From positions 219,561 through 283,560 of the forward strand of contig NZ_JAMCOJ010000002.1 of the NCBI RefSeq assembly GCF_023476645.1: a DNA stretch of 64,000 nucleotides, in the 5' to 3' direction. This document shows positions 26,925-35,558 of this stretch, piece after piece. Within the stretch, counting starts at the first letter, position 1. Each line of letters opens with the position of its first letter. A program made the position numbers and the translations under genes. Source of the DNA: Cellulophaga sp. 20_2_10. Lineage in GTDB: Bacteria > Bacteroidota > Bacteroidia > Flavobacteriales > Flavobacteriaceae. Under the pieces are notes generated by a model. The model was not told the DNA's origin, ran no database searches, and saw nothing but the letters and a program-made list of their open reading frames with translations.

Positions 26925-27060
26925 AACAGTGTACAACGTATTATATGTAATGGCTTGGGCGTATTTACCAAGTATGCCAATTTTTTTATTTCGCTTTAAA
27001 ACAAAATAAATCATAAAGCATCAGAACTAACGTACTTTATAATAGGGTAATATTTACTAA
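26925..27060 (+). repeat. attC-like intergenic element E5
   Basis: Starts ACAGTGTACAACGTATTATATG and carries the core GGCTTGGGCGTATTTACCAAG, then CGCTTTAAAACAAAATAAATC, ending AGAACTAACGTACTTTATAATAG. It has the same order of blocks as E9-E11 but is shorter. Confidence 0.45.
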
Positions 27061-27096
27061 ATTGGTTGTATTAACAATTTAGTAAATATTAGAATA

Positions 27097-27276
27097 ATGA
27101 AATATTTTATAATTATATTATATATACTTGCCATATTATTAGCAGTATACGAATTAGTTACAAGTAAACTTTTTTCTGAAAAGGGTAGGAGAAATTTTAA
27201 TAAGTTTCTTTTAGTTATGCTTATCGCAATGTTAATATTTAAAGTAATTGAAATGATAAGTGAGTTTTATTCCTAA
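27097..27276 (+). CDS. Small two-TM membrane protein (59 aa)
   Basis: The complete ORF reads MKYFIIILYILAILLAVYEL, a charged loop KLFSEKGRRNFNK, then a second TM (FLLVMLIAMLIFKVIEMI). It is too short for many gene finders, but it occupies exactly the slot of one gene unit between two intergenic elements, on the array's coding strand. Confidence 0.55.
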   Translation: MKYFIIILYILAILLAVYELVTSKLFSEKGRRNFNKFLLVMLIAMLIFKVIEMISEFYS

Positions 27277-27418
27277 AGATAACTAAACACACAATAATGT
27301 ATATAATTAATTGTTACAGTCTACTTACAAAACACTCTTGAATTTTTTAGTAAGATAATATTTACTAAATTAGGAACTTAAACTCCCAATAAACCATATA
27401 CCAATACCTTACCAAACA
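27277..27418 (+). repeat. attC-like intergenic element E6
   Basis: Starts ACACACAATAATGTATATAATT (as CAACAATGTATATAA in E9) and ends ACCATATACCAATACCTTACCAAAC directly before the next unit. It is AT-rich inside, with no gene. Confidence 0.4.
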
Positions 27419-27426
27419 TTTTAAGA

Positions 27427-28239
27427 ATGAATACAATAAAAGTTAATTTACTATTGGTTGTAACCATTATACTAGCATCTTGTAATACATCAGACAAGGC
27501 TAAAAATGATAATTCAAAAACAAAAGAACGTACTCAGATAAAGACGTTAAATGATACTATTACAAATTTAAAATCTGGAATAGAAAATTTGAAATATGAA
27601 ATTACAAGTTTAAAGTCTGAAATAGATATACTAAACAACAAACATAGTTTTCATTCAAAAGAAAATTATGAGGAAATAGTCGCTAAGGCAAAAGAAGACG
27701 ATGTAAGGTTAATTGAAGTATTAAGCTGGAGATTTCATATAAGTGAAGAAAATCATATATCAAGATCTCTCATTAATAACTGGCATAAATTAGATACAGT
27801 TGAAATGATGACCTATAGAAAAAAAGAATTTTTAACTTCTTTTTTTTCAGACAGTAATTTGGATTTAATTACTTATTTATTAAGTAAAAATAATTTATAT
27901 GAAAGTTCTAAAATGAATCTGTATGTTAATGCTTTAGTTGATAGTTACCAAGATGTTGATTCTAAATTTTTAGAAGAATTGTATAATTTGGCCGAAGAAG
28001 TAAACGATACTGAAAATATAGATGAAATTGAAACCTTATTAAGGAGCGTTGCAACCACTGATGATAGCGACTTTTATAAATTTCAAAGTAGGCAAGCTAC
28101 AAGTTTTAGTCCAACTTTTATGCTTTATTCTTTTTGGGCTAGGAGACATCATGAAAATAATGAGGAAATAGTCTATGATGTTTTAAGACAAATACAAACA
28201 AGAATGGACACAATATATGGCGAAGCCATATATAATTAA
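27427..28239 (+). CDS. Lipoprotein with coiled-coil region
   Basis: A 270-residue lipoprotein (lipobox IILASC, about Cys19). Residues ~40-80 contain tandem heptads (TLNDTITNLKSGIENLKYEI and TSLKSEIDIL) predicting a coiled coil, followed by a helical ~180-residue domain. Probably periplasmic and envelope-anchored. No enzymatic motif. Confidence 0.65.
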   Translation: MNTIKVNLLLVVTIILASCNTSDKAKNDNSKTKERTQIKTLNDTITNLKSGIENLKYEITSLKSEIDILNNKHSFHSKENYEEIVAKAKEDDVRLIEVLSWRFHISEENHISRSLINNWHKLDTVEMMTYRKKEFLTSFFSDSNLDLITYLLSKNNLYESSKMNLYVNALVDSYQDVDSKFLEELYNLAEEVNDTENIDEIETLLRSVATTDDSDFYKFQSRQATSFSPTFMLYSFWARRHHENNEEIVYDVLRQIQTRMDTIYGEAIYN

Positions 28240-28304
28240 TACAGGTTTTAGTGTTTAAGTAAGCTGGTAAACCATATACAAATACGTTTTGAATACTACG
28301 TAAA

Positions 28305-29156
28305 GTGAGCAAAAATCAACAAGAAATAAGCAAATTAATTAGTTATTGGTTAAGGCATAAACCAGAAGAAGGTTTTATTAAGCTAGACAAATTTGGTTGG
28401 GCAGAGATCCAAAGTGTTATTAAAGCATTGAAATTAAATAATTTTGATTTTAATGAAAGTGAGCTTATACAATTAAATGAAAGCTTTGATAAGGTTCGTT
28501 GGAAAATTGATTTAGAAACAAAGAGAATAAAAGCAACTCACGGACATTCCGTTTCTATAGAACAAGAATTAGCTCCTGAAATACCAGGAGAAACACTATA
28601 TCACGGAACGTCTATAAATAACATAAACGGAATTCTGAGAAAAGGTCTTATTTCTGGAGAAAGACAATACGTACATTTATCGGACACTAAAGAAATGGCT
28701 CTTGAGGTAGGTAAAAGGCACGGCAAACCATTCTTAATTGAAATAGATACCGAAGAGTTAATTAAAAACGGTTGGGTATTTTTTAAAACAGAACAAAATG
28801 TTTGGCTTACGTTAAATATTCCTGTTCAATTTTTATATTTTGAACCGTGGGTATTTAATGTATCTGAAAATCGCAGTAAGTATACTAAAGAAGAGCTTAA
28901 GAAAGAATTTAGATATACTCAAAAACTTTATTGGATAATAGATACGTTGGAACTTATTGCTACATCTAGTCGTGATGATGATGTTCTTTTTCTAGACAAA
29001 GACAGCTTAAAATTATATGTAATACACCCTACGTGGAGTGGAAAAACAGAAAGAAGGAACTGGCCATCTGTAGAAAAATATAAAAATATGGACGAATGGA
29101 TGGAAAAAAGATTTATAATAGATCAAGAAGATTGGTACTTGGATTTTGAGACCTAA
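28305..29156 (+). CDS. RNA 2'-phosphotransferase (Tpt1/KptA) fused to an unknown C-terminal domain
   Basis: The start is GTG at 28305. Residues 1-182 are KptA: SYWLRHKPE (Arg17, His18), ATHGHSV (78-83), YHGTS (99-103), GERQYVHLS (Arg120) and FKTEQNVWLT, which are the NAD-binding and catalytic positions. Tpt1/KptA transfers an RNA 2'-phosphate to NAD; its role in bacteria is unresolved. Residues 183-283 are an extra domain with TWSGKTERRNWPSVEKY and WMEKRF, which I do not recognise. It is a solitary accessory unit. Confidence 0.85.
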   Translation: MSKNQQEISKLISYWLRHKPEEGFIKLDKFGWAEIQSVIKALKLNNFDFNESELIQLNESFDKVRWKIDLETKRIKATHGHSVSIEQELAPEIPGETLYHGTSINNINGILRKGLISGERQYVHLSDTKEMALEVGKRHGKPFLIEIDTEELIKNGWVFFKTEQNVWLTLNIPVQFLYFEPWVFNVSENRSKYTKEELKKEFRYTQKLYWIIDTLELIATSSRDDDVLFLDKDSLKLYVIHPTWSGKTERRNWPSVEKYKNMDEWMEKRFIIDQEDWYLDFET

Positions 29157-29163
29157 ACATTAG

Positions 29164-29340
29164 TTCTATAAAAATTTTAATATAAAAAATAAATATAAAC
29201 TAATAGTTGGGTCAATAGTCTTTGTGGTTTTGGTAGCTTTCTTGTCTGACTGGGCCAATTTTAAAGCAGGGTTATTTGGTGAAGCTCCAATTGAAAAAGT
29301 ACATAAACAGGTATATATTCTTCTTATAAATAACCATTAA
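29164..29340 (+). pseudogene. Start-less remnant of a small membrane protein
   Basis: An open frame of 58 codons from the TAG at 29161 to the TAA at 29338 reads YKNFNIKNKYKLIVGSIVFV, then a clear TM and SDWANFKAGLFGEAPIEKV. No ATG, GTG or TTG precedes the TM in frame. It is either a 5'-degraded gene or one using an unusual start. Confidence 0.4.
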
Positions 29341-29352
29341 CAGTAATAAAAA

Positions 29353-30090
29353 ATGAAAGTCTTTATCATCATTGGGGTAGTTTTACTTATTTTAATTTCT
29401 GTCTGGTATGCTAAAAAATCTGGAGCAAATGCTGAATTTCATAATAATCAGAAACCATTAAAAGTTTCAGACAGTACAGATAAGCCCGTAAATTTTGGAT
29501 ACAAAATGGTTTGGATTGCTGTAAAAACAAATCAGAAAAATAGACTTGCAGAAATAATAAAATTAAAGAATATTAAAAAAGCCAACTGGGAAACAGGGAT
29601 TGAAGCGGCTTACAATGATGGGGTTTTTATTACTCCCCAAATAGGAGAGTGGACTTTAATAACAGGAACAGGAATACCCAATAAAGGCGATAGTCTAGAA
29701 AATATTTTAGAATTAGAGAATTTTATAAATGATTTGAGCGCGGAATTTGGAGAAGCTCAGTTCTTTGGTACGCACCGTGTAGTTGAATTTCATAGTTGGA
29801 TGAAATCTATAAAAGGAAAAACGGAACGTATTTATTCTTATGTAGGAGAAAGTATGGAAACTATAAAAGTATTTGGCGCACCAACTGAAGCTGAGGACGG
29901 ACTAAACTTATTTAATTCTTTATCAAAGGAAGCAGAGCAAGAAGAATATTTTGAGCGTGAAGATTTAAATTTTGCTGATGAAACGTTAGTGATGAGTATA
30001 GCAGAAAAATGGAGTGTTAATCCAACAAAACTATTGGAACGGACAGACATAAAAAATGAGTTAGGATTGGTAGGGAAATTATTTTTATAG
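29353..30090 (+). CDS. Membrane-anchored protein of unknown function
   Basis: A 245-residue protein with an N-terminal TM (about 2-19) and a soluble alpha/beta domain containing YKMVWIAVKT, ANWETGIEAAYNDGVFITP, WTLITGTGIP and FFGTHRVVEFHSW. This looks like a member of an unnamed family recurrent in accessory units. Function unknown. Confidence 0.6.
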   Translation: MKVFIIIGVVLLILISVWYAKKSGANAEFHNNQKPLKVSDSTDKPVNFGYKMVWIAVKTNQKNRLAEIIKLKNIKKANWETGIEAAYNDGVFITPQIGEWTLITGTGIPNKGDSLENILELENFINDLSAEFGEAQFFGTHRVVEFHSWMKSIKGKTERIYSYVGESMETIKVFGAPTEAEDGLNLFNSLSKEAEQEEYFEREDLNFADETLVMSIAEKWSVNPTKLLERTDIKNELGLVGKLFL

Positions 30091-30266
30091 ATTGCGGTTG
30101 TGGAATATTTGATAAAACGCAGCAATGATACAAACTATAATTTTAGTTAGTTGAACTTGGTCTTCTACGAGAAGATTTAAAGCATCATAGAAAAATCTCG
30201 AACAAGGAAAAAGAAAACGGAATAAAAAGACCATTTTATAAGTACTTTTTACAACCGAGTTCTATT

Positions 30267-30590
30267 GTGGTAATTTTTGTTTTTGTAATAACCACTTTGA
30301 GTTTTTTCTTGGTTTTTAATTATCAGAGCAAATTCATTTTTCCTAAAAAAACTAAAAAGGAAATAGAGGAAATGAGTGATCGAATGGAAAATTGTAATGA
30401 GAATTTAGGGAGATACCCAATAGATTTGAATGAACTGATTGGGGATAATCCAACTAGACAAGGCCGGAGAAAAGACGCTTGGAATAGAGTTTATAAATTT
30501 GCGATGACCCAAAATGGAAAAGATTTTTTAATTACGCCTGCTGGTCCTGACGAGAAGTTTGAAACGGAAGATGACATTATATCAAAATAA
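30267..30590 (+). CDS. Membrane protein with GspG-like C-terminal domain, uncertain start
   Basis: From the GTG at 30267 the 107-residue protein has one TM and then a domain resembling the pseudopilin GspG globular part: GRYPIDLNELIG, RKDAWNRVYKF, LITPAGPDEKFETEDDI. It lacks the GFTLIE prepilin motif, so it is not a true pseudopilin. The same frame is open and coding-like upstream from 30147 (ELGLLREDLKHHRKIS, ENGIKRPFYKYFLQ) without a start codon, so the real gene probably lost its 5' end by a frameshift near 30125-30146. Confidence 0.5.
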   Translation: MVIFVFVITTLSFFLVFNYQSKFIFPKKTKKEIEEMSDRMENCNENLGRYPIDLNELIGDNPTRQGRRKDAWNRVYKFAMTQNGKDFLITPAGPDEKFETEDDIISK

Positions 30591-30601
30591 AATAATATAA
30601 A

Positions 30602-31627
30602 ATGAAAAAAATATTTATACCCTTATGTCTATTAGCATTTTCAAATTTCTTTAGTTCTTATGCCCAGGGAACTAAAAAAATAGATGCTCAACTAGAAGAA
30701 GCTAAAGCCCAAATGATAGCGAGTATCTCAAAGATAAATGATAGACTTTTAGAGCCAACGGAGATACTACAAATGGGAGTAAGTGACGACCAAGGACTAA
30801 ACGCTAAACCATATTTTTTTGATAAATCTGAAGTAGATAGTTATGATGAAATAAGGAAAGACGTTGATGAGTATTTAGGTGCATTATTGTTTTCTCAAAT
30901 GTCATTAGATACTAGAAGTCAAATTAATATAAAAGGGTTTAAATCGGCTTTAGAACTAAAAAGCAGACAAGATGATTTTTACTCTAATAACAATAAAATA
31001 TTACCTGAAATTATTGTAAAGAAGCTATTTTATAAAAGTGGAGAGGTAGATTTGTTTAAAAAGGATACAACTTTTTTTGAATATTCTGCAGACGCATATA
31101 TAAAGCTTGAAAATGGTAATCCTATAGACAGTATAGAAGCAGAAATTAAATATTTACTTCCAGAAAATATACAAATATCAATTAATAAAAAAGAGAAAAA
31201 ATATTTTATAAATAATGACTCTCTAGTAATTCAATCATTTGAGAATAATTCATTTTCATTCTACGCTTCAGAAAATGTATATGATCAAATAAGAGAAATA
31301 CAAGGTGTTTATAAAGACGGAAAATTATTTGAACCCTCTGGAAGTTCTAAGTTTAGTGTTCCTGTTGATTTAGAGATAGAATATTTGAAGAAATTCAAGG
31401 TTTTAGAAGAGAAAGCTATTAAGTTAATAGATGCAAATACAATTAAAAATATGGATGAATTAAGGGATTATTTTGAGAAAAATGCGATTTCTCAATTAAA
31501 AAGCAAAGAGCCCTATTTATTAATAAAATATGTGTTTGCAGCTAAGGTTGAAAAAATTAATTTATTTATTAATAATCAAGATATTAAGCCGATCACCAAA
31601 AAAATAATTATTCGAAATAAGTTTTAA
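30602..31627 (+). CDS. Secreted protein of unknown function
   Basis: A 341-residue protein with a signal peptide (MKKIFIPLCLLAFSNFFSSYAQ). The mature part is mixed alpha/beta with repeated Lys/Glu-rich strands and no recognisable motif. It starts 11 bp after the GspG-like gene and may be cotranscribed. Confidence 0.6.
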   Translation: MKKIFIPLCLLAFSNFFSSYAQGTKKIDAQLEEAKAQMIASISKINDRLLEPTEILQMGVSDDQGLNAKPYFFDKSEVDSYDEIRKDVDEYLGALLFSQMSLDTRSQINIKGFKSALELKSRQDDFYSNNNKILPEIIVKKLFYKSGEVDLFKKDTTFFEYSADAYIKLENGNPIDSIEAEIKYLLPENIQISINKKEKKYFINNDSLVIQSFENNSFSFYASENVYDQIREIQGVYKDGKLFEPSGSSKFSVPVDLEIEYLKKFKVLEEKAIKLIDANTIKNMDELRDYFEKNAISQLKSKEPYLLIKYVFAAKVEKINLFINNQDIKPITKKIIIRNKF

Positions 31628-31719
31628 ATAGTACCAAGAATAAATAGAAATTGAATCGAATAAATAAAAAATACTCACCACGCTGTTAGTAACAGACACC
31701 ATACATTTACAAACAATAG

Positions 31720-32319
31720 ATGGAAGTAAAATACATATTTATAATAATTGGCTTATTACTGCTTATTGTGGTCGTTGGCGGTTACCTCTATATTAGAGCA
31801 CTTGGCAAAATGTGGGTTGTGCATACACCAGATAAAAGCCCTTTCTTTAGAACCACAAAACCACTCATTGTACATAATATATTGTTGCCAGAAAAGACAA
31901 AAATAACATACAAAAAGCGCTATTCTTGGGAAAAGTACGAGCAAAAAAAACCACTGAAAAACAAAAATATTACTCAGATTTCTTTTGATGAGGGAGTAAC
32001 AATAGAATGGGGTGGAGTACCCATTACAAAAATTATTAAATACTTTAACCCAGAAATGATTGGCTATACTGTGTATGCAGATTTTAACAGCTTAAATAAA
32101 AACAAAGAGACAGAATTCTCTAATCTTTGGAAAGGCTGTGATAACAGCTTAGGTATAGCTGTTAAAAACCCAGATGATTGGTCTTTTGCTAAAGATAATA
32201 TTGTGGATGTAGATTCTTGTAGTGTTGTTTATCAACGGTATTTTAAAGAAGATATAGAACAACAACTATTTTTAGATAAACTGTATAGTGCATTGATGAA
32301 ATTAGATATTAAAAATTAA
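31720..32319 (+). CDS. Membrane-anchored protein of unknown function
   Basis: A 199-residue protein with an N-terminal TM (about 5-27) and an extracytoplasmic domain. It ends 7 bp before the next gene, so the two form a pair. The upstream junction (31675-31719) contains an array-type end, GACACCATACATTTACAAAC. Confidence 0.6.
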   Translation: MEVKYIFIIIGLLLLIVVVGGYLYIRALGKMWVVHTPDKSPFFRTTKPLIVHNILLPEKTKITYKKRYSWEKYEQKKPLKNKNITQISFDEGVTIEWGGVPITKIIKYFNPEMIGYTVYADFNSLNKNKETEFSNLWKGCDNSLGIAVKNPDDWSFAKDNIVDVDSCSVVYQRYFKEDIEQQLFLDKLYSALMKLDIKN

Positions 32320-32326
32320 TATAAAA

Positions 32327-33127
32327 TTGAAGAAACTACTTAAGACGCTATTAAAAATACTCCTTTTTGTTGTGCTGACTGTAAGTACTCAGATCGGTGG
32401 AATTGTTTATTTACTAAGTTTACTAGTCTCTAAAAAATGGAATAAAAAACTAAAGTATAAAACGCCAGTAATTTTTATAGGACTGTATCTTTTTTCTACA
32501 TTTTTAATTGTTCCTTTTGTAGCTCCAATCTTTGGGCGCGAAAAAGTAAAGCATTCAGAAAAAATAAAAGCAACAAATTATATGACTGTTTTATTAAATA
32601 GAAACTATGTAAGGCCAAAGCTAAACGATCTATTAAGTAAAACAGCAAAAGAACTATCTGCAACAGCTATAGAAATTCACTATTTAGATGCAAATTTTCC
32701 TTTTATTAATAAGTTTCCGCTACTTCCGCACTTAAGTCATAACGACGGAAAAAAGATAGATCTAAGTCTAATTTACCAAACAGAAAACGGGATTATAAAA
32801 AATGGACAAAAATCTGTTAGTGGCTATGGTGTTTTTGAGGATCCTACAGTAAATGAATATGACCAAGTTACAAAGTGTATTAGCAGTGGTTATTTTCAAT
32901 ACGATTATCCCAAGTATATGACGTTCGGAACAATAAATAAAGGTTATATATTCTCTGAAAAAGGAACAAAAAAATTGATAAACAGTATCTTGAAAAATCA
33001 AAATTTAGGGAAACTATTTATAGAGCCACATTTAAAAAGTAGAATGAGTTTAAACGATAGTAGAATTAGATATCACGGTTGCAGGGCAGTAAGGCACGAT
33101 GATCATATTCACATTCAATTAAAGTAA
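32327..33127 (+). CDS. Membrane protein with LAS-type metallopeptidase-like domain
   Basis: The start is TTG at 32327, 7 bp after the previous stop. The 266-residue protein has two N-terminal TMs (about 8-33 and 46-66), then a domain with SHNDGKKIDL (His138...Asp145) and a C-terminal HDDHIHI (257-263). The HxxxxxxD plus HxH pattern is that of LAS metallopeptidases (MepA, DacY/VanY, lysostaphin type), which cut peptidoglycan cross-links or D-Ala-D-Ala ends. The assignment rests on these motifs only. Confidence 0.6.
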   Translation: MKKLLKTLLKILLFVVLTVSTQIGGIVYLLSLLVSKKWNKKLKYKTPVIFIGLYLFSTFLIVPFVAPIFGREKVKHSEKIKATNYMTVLLNRNYVRPKLNDLLSKTAKELSATAIEIHYLDANFPFINKFPLLPHLSHNDGKKIDLSLIYQTENGIIKNGQKSVSGYGVFEDPTVNEYDQVTKCISSGYFQYDYPKYMTFGTINKGYIFSEKGTKKLINSILKNQNLGKLFIEPHLKSRMSLNDSRIRYHGCRAVRHDDHIHIQLK

Positions 33128-33315
33128 AAGGAACGAACAGGATAGCGCTTATAGCGCAGTAGTTGGGAGATTTATCCAAGGATGGCCTTCATTATAAAGT
33201 CTATCCACTTTATTACGAATATAGGTTTTACAGCTGCACATATAAATTGTGTCTGCTAATTTTAGAGCTGTAGTACTACTTTTATACCTATAACTTCTAA
33301 ACGATATTTAAACCA
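33128..33315 (+). repeat. Intergenic palindromic region at the end of array 1
   Basis: Contains ATAGCGCTTATAGCGC, a CAGCT...AGCTG hairpin enclosing GCACA...TGTGT, and an end CTTCTAAACGATATTTAAACC. It has the block size of the attC-like elements but no clear box pair. No gene. Confidence 0.3.
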
Positions 33316-33693
33316 ATGAAATTATTTTATACAAATTACGGAACTAACGAAACGGTTGCATCTAGTAACGCCATAGACGTAACTGTAGAATCTGCTATAG
33401 ATACGTTTTTAGAGTTATTAGACGGATCAGAAAACTTTTTAGGGCTGGTAGATGAAGATAAAAACTGTATACAGTTTGTAAATGAAGATAAGAAGTGGTT
33501 GTTGGATATTCCTAAGCCACCTAATTTTGAAAATCTACAGGCATATGTAAACGATAAAGAATGTTTAGCCATCCTAGAAGATAGTATTACAAAAAATAAA
33601 ATAAGTGTAAATGTAAAACTATATAAAGTACACATTATGGATGAAACCTTAGACGATGTGCTGTCTAGGGAACAAAATATGAGCATTAAATAA
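33316..33693 (+). CDS. Unrecognised 125-aa protein
   Basis: A soluble acidic protein with AIDTFLELLDGSENFLGLVDEDKN, then NCIQFVNEDKKWLLDIPKP. This resembles small immunity-like or DUF proteins, but no family is recognised. It starts close to the end of array 1 and lies 12 bp before the next gene. Confidence 0.6.
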   Translation: MKLFYTNYGTNETVASSNAIDVTVESAIDTFLELLDGSENFLGLVDEDKNCIQFVNEDKKWLLDIPKPPNFENLQAYVNDKECLAILEDSITKNKISVNVKLYKVHIMDETLDDVLSREQNMSIK

Positions 33694-33705
33694 GGAACGC
33701 TACAA

Positions 33706-34176
33706 ATGAAACAAAAACTACTATTAGTGTGTCTTGCACTGTTTACCTCAATAGGGTATGCGCAAATCAGTATAGATGAACTAAATATTAACTCACAGCT
33801 TACAGACCGTATACAGTTTTCTAAATGGGAAGTTCATACAAAAGAAATGTCTAAACCAGGAGATACTGAAAAGGAATACAAGAAGGAGTTAAAAAGGGTA
33901 ACCTTAAGTAAAGAAGATCAAGAATTAATTAGTGCAAAGTTAAAAGACCCAGAATCATACACTCAAGAAAGAGACTTGCTATACCATTACGATCTAGTTT
34001 TTCTCTTTTACAAAGAAGATGTTGTTGTAACAGAAGTGCGTCTTTCTACATTAACAGGAAATATTGACATAGATAATAAATTAACCAAGAGTTCTATAAA
34101 AAGTAAATGTGCTAACACTATGAAAAGTGTGTTGCTTAATTTGCTAAGAAAACACGAGTTTTTATCAGAAGAGTAG
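33706..34176 (+). CDS. Small secreted protein of unknown function
   Basis: A 156-residue protein with a signal peptide (MKQKLLLVCLALFTSIGYAQ) and a mixed alpha/beta mature part containing YHYDLVFLFYKEDVVVTEVRLS. It is probably in an operon with the gene before it (12 bp spacing). No motif. Confidence 0.6.
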   Translation: MKQKLLLVCLALFTSIGYAQISIDELNINSQLTDRIQFSKWEVHTKEMSKPGDTEKEYKKELKRVTLSKEDQELISAKLKDPESYTQERDLLYHYDLVFLFYKEDVVVTEVRLSTLTGNIDIDNKLTKSSIKSKCANTMKSVLLNLLRKHEFLSEE

Positions 34177-34229
34177 AGGTGATTTTTTTATAATTTGTTA
34201 AATCACCACATTATTGTTGTCGAATATAC

Positions 34230-34237
34230 TATATTTG
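34230..34237 (+). promoter_or_regulatory. -7 promoter box TATATTTG
   Basis: Matches the Bacteroidota TAnnTTTG consensus, 25 bp before the ATG of the VOC/MarR pair. TTG triplets occur 13-16 bp upstream, closer than the ideal -33 spacing. Confidence 0.5.
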
Positions 34238-34261
34238 CAGCAACAATTAGATTAAGATAAA

Positions 34262-34621
34262 ATGAAACAATTAACATTTGCATCTTTACAAGTGAAAAAC
34301 TTGGAAGCATCAAAAGACTTTTATACAAAAAAAATAGGTTTTCAAATTGATAACTCCAACCCTCAAGCCTGTATTTTTAAGTGCAATCAAGGACAAGCAA
34401 GTTTTGCTATTCGCACGCCTCTTGAACCCATTGAAGAGAAAGATCTAGGAATAGGTGTTGCTCTTTGGTTTTCCGTTAATGAAAATGTAGAAGAACTAAA
34501 AGAGAAATTTGTTGCGAATGGGGTAACTACTGTAGGATCAATTATTGAAACACCTTTTGGAAAAGCATTCCATATAAAAGATATTGATGGTTATAAACTA
34601 ACTTTTTTACAAGCTAAATAA
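34262..34621 (+). CDS. VOC family protein (glyoxalase-like)
   Basis: A 119-residue protein with the VOC modules FASLQVKNLEASKDFYTKKIGF and FHIKDIDGYKLTFLQ. It is of the small bleomycin-resistance/glyoxalase type. It is followed 20 bp later by a MarR regulator, suggesting a small-molecule response pair. The substrate is unknown. Confidence 0.85.
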   Translation: MKQLTFASLQVKNLEASKDFYTKKIGFQIDNSNPQACIFKCNQGQASFAIRTPLEPIEEKDLGIGVALWFSVNENVEELKEKFVANGVTTVGSIIETPFGKAFHIKDIDGYKLTFLQAK

Positions 34622-34641
34622 TTAAATATTTCAGTATTATT

Positions 34642-35103
34642 ATGCCTAAAAAAATTCAGTTTAATTTTAAGAGTCCACAAGATAGTCCAGGTTATTTACT
34701 AGGGCAAGTAACAATACTGTGGCAACGTAGACTAAAAAAAGTATTAGATCCTTTAAACCTAACACAAACACAATTTGTTCTTTTAACAGCATTAGGTTGG
34801 CTTTCTAAAAAGACTGAAGTTGTTACTCAGGTTGATATTGCTAACCAAAGTAATACAGACAGAATGATGGTTTCTAAAGTACTTAGAACTCTTGTGAAAA
34901 AGAAGTTTATAACTAGAGAAGAGCACCCTACAGACACCAGAGCTAAAGTAATTAAGTTGACAAAAGAAGGAGCAGAAATTTTACAAACAGCTTTAACTAC
35001 GGTTGAAAATACTGATATTGAATTCTTTTCTATTTTAGGAGATAATTTGTCTGTATTTAACAGGAATATGGCAGACATAATTGAGAAGAATAAAGAAGAA
35101 TAA
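34642..35103 (+). CDS. MarR family transcriptional regulator
   Basis: A 153-residue winged-helix protein: LTQTQFVLLTALGWL (helix 2), QVDIANQSNTDRMMVSKVLRTLVKK (recognition region), FITREEHPTDTRAKVIKLT (wing). It probably represses the VOC-MarR operon and responds to a phenolic or oxidant ligand. Its last codons and stop lie within a 10-bp tandem repeat. Confidence 0.88.
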   Translation: MPKKIQFNFKSPQDSPGYLLGQVTILWQRRLKKVLDPLNLTQTQFVLLTALGWLSKKTEVVTQVDIANQSNTDRMMVSKVLRTLVKKKFITREEHPTDTRAKVIKLTKEGAEILQTALTTVENTDIEFFSILGDNLSVFNRNMADIIEKNKEE

Positions 35104-35124
35104 AGAAGAATAAAGAAGAATAAA
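35085..35124 (+). repeat. Four tandem GAAGAATAAA units
   Basis: Four perfect 10-bp repeats that overlap the last codons and stop (35101-35103) of the MarR gene. A two-unit relative occurs at 37566-37590. Confidence 0.8.
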
Positions 35125-35558
35125 AGTATTACAGAAAACAATAATTTTCAATACAAAATAAACTACTTAATATAGCTGAAAATAGAACCTGTAGATTTTT
35201 CTACAATTACAGGTCGTTAGCTAATACATTTTGGTATGGTAGTGTGTCTTTGTAATACCCTAAAATCAAGGATAATATCTTATCGTTTATAATTACGTAC
35301 CATTATATTTCGTTTTCTTATAGAGGATTTACAATAATAGGCGCTTGGTGTCAAATATATATTCAACCTACTCAAATATACATTTACAATATTAATTTAT
35401 CGTAATTCACAATATGTTTGCTACGTATTAAAATTGTTTTACAGTTATAAAAAGCCATAGGTAATAACCACATAATATGTTCGTTATATAAAAAAGAATG
35501 TGATTAGCTTATTAAAGAAAAATCTTTTTTAAGCGAACTTTAAATAATTTAAGAATAA
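35125..35558. other. Gene-free AT-rich gap
   Basis: No gene is visible. It holds an ACCTGTA (35187-35193) / TACAGGT (35208-35214) hairpin followed by CGTTAGC, which resembles an array box, then low-complexity AT sequence. Confidence 0.5.
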
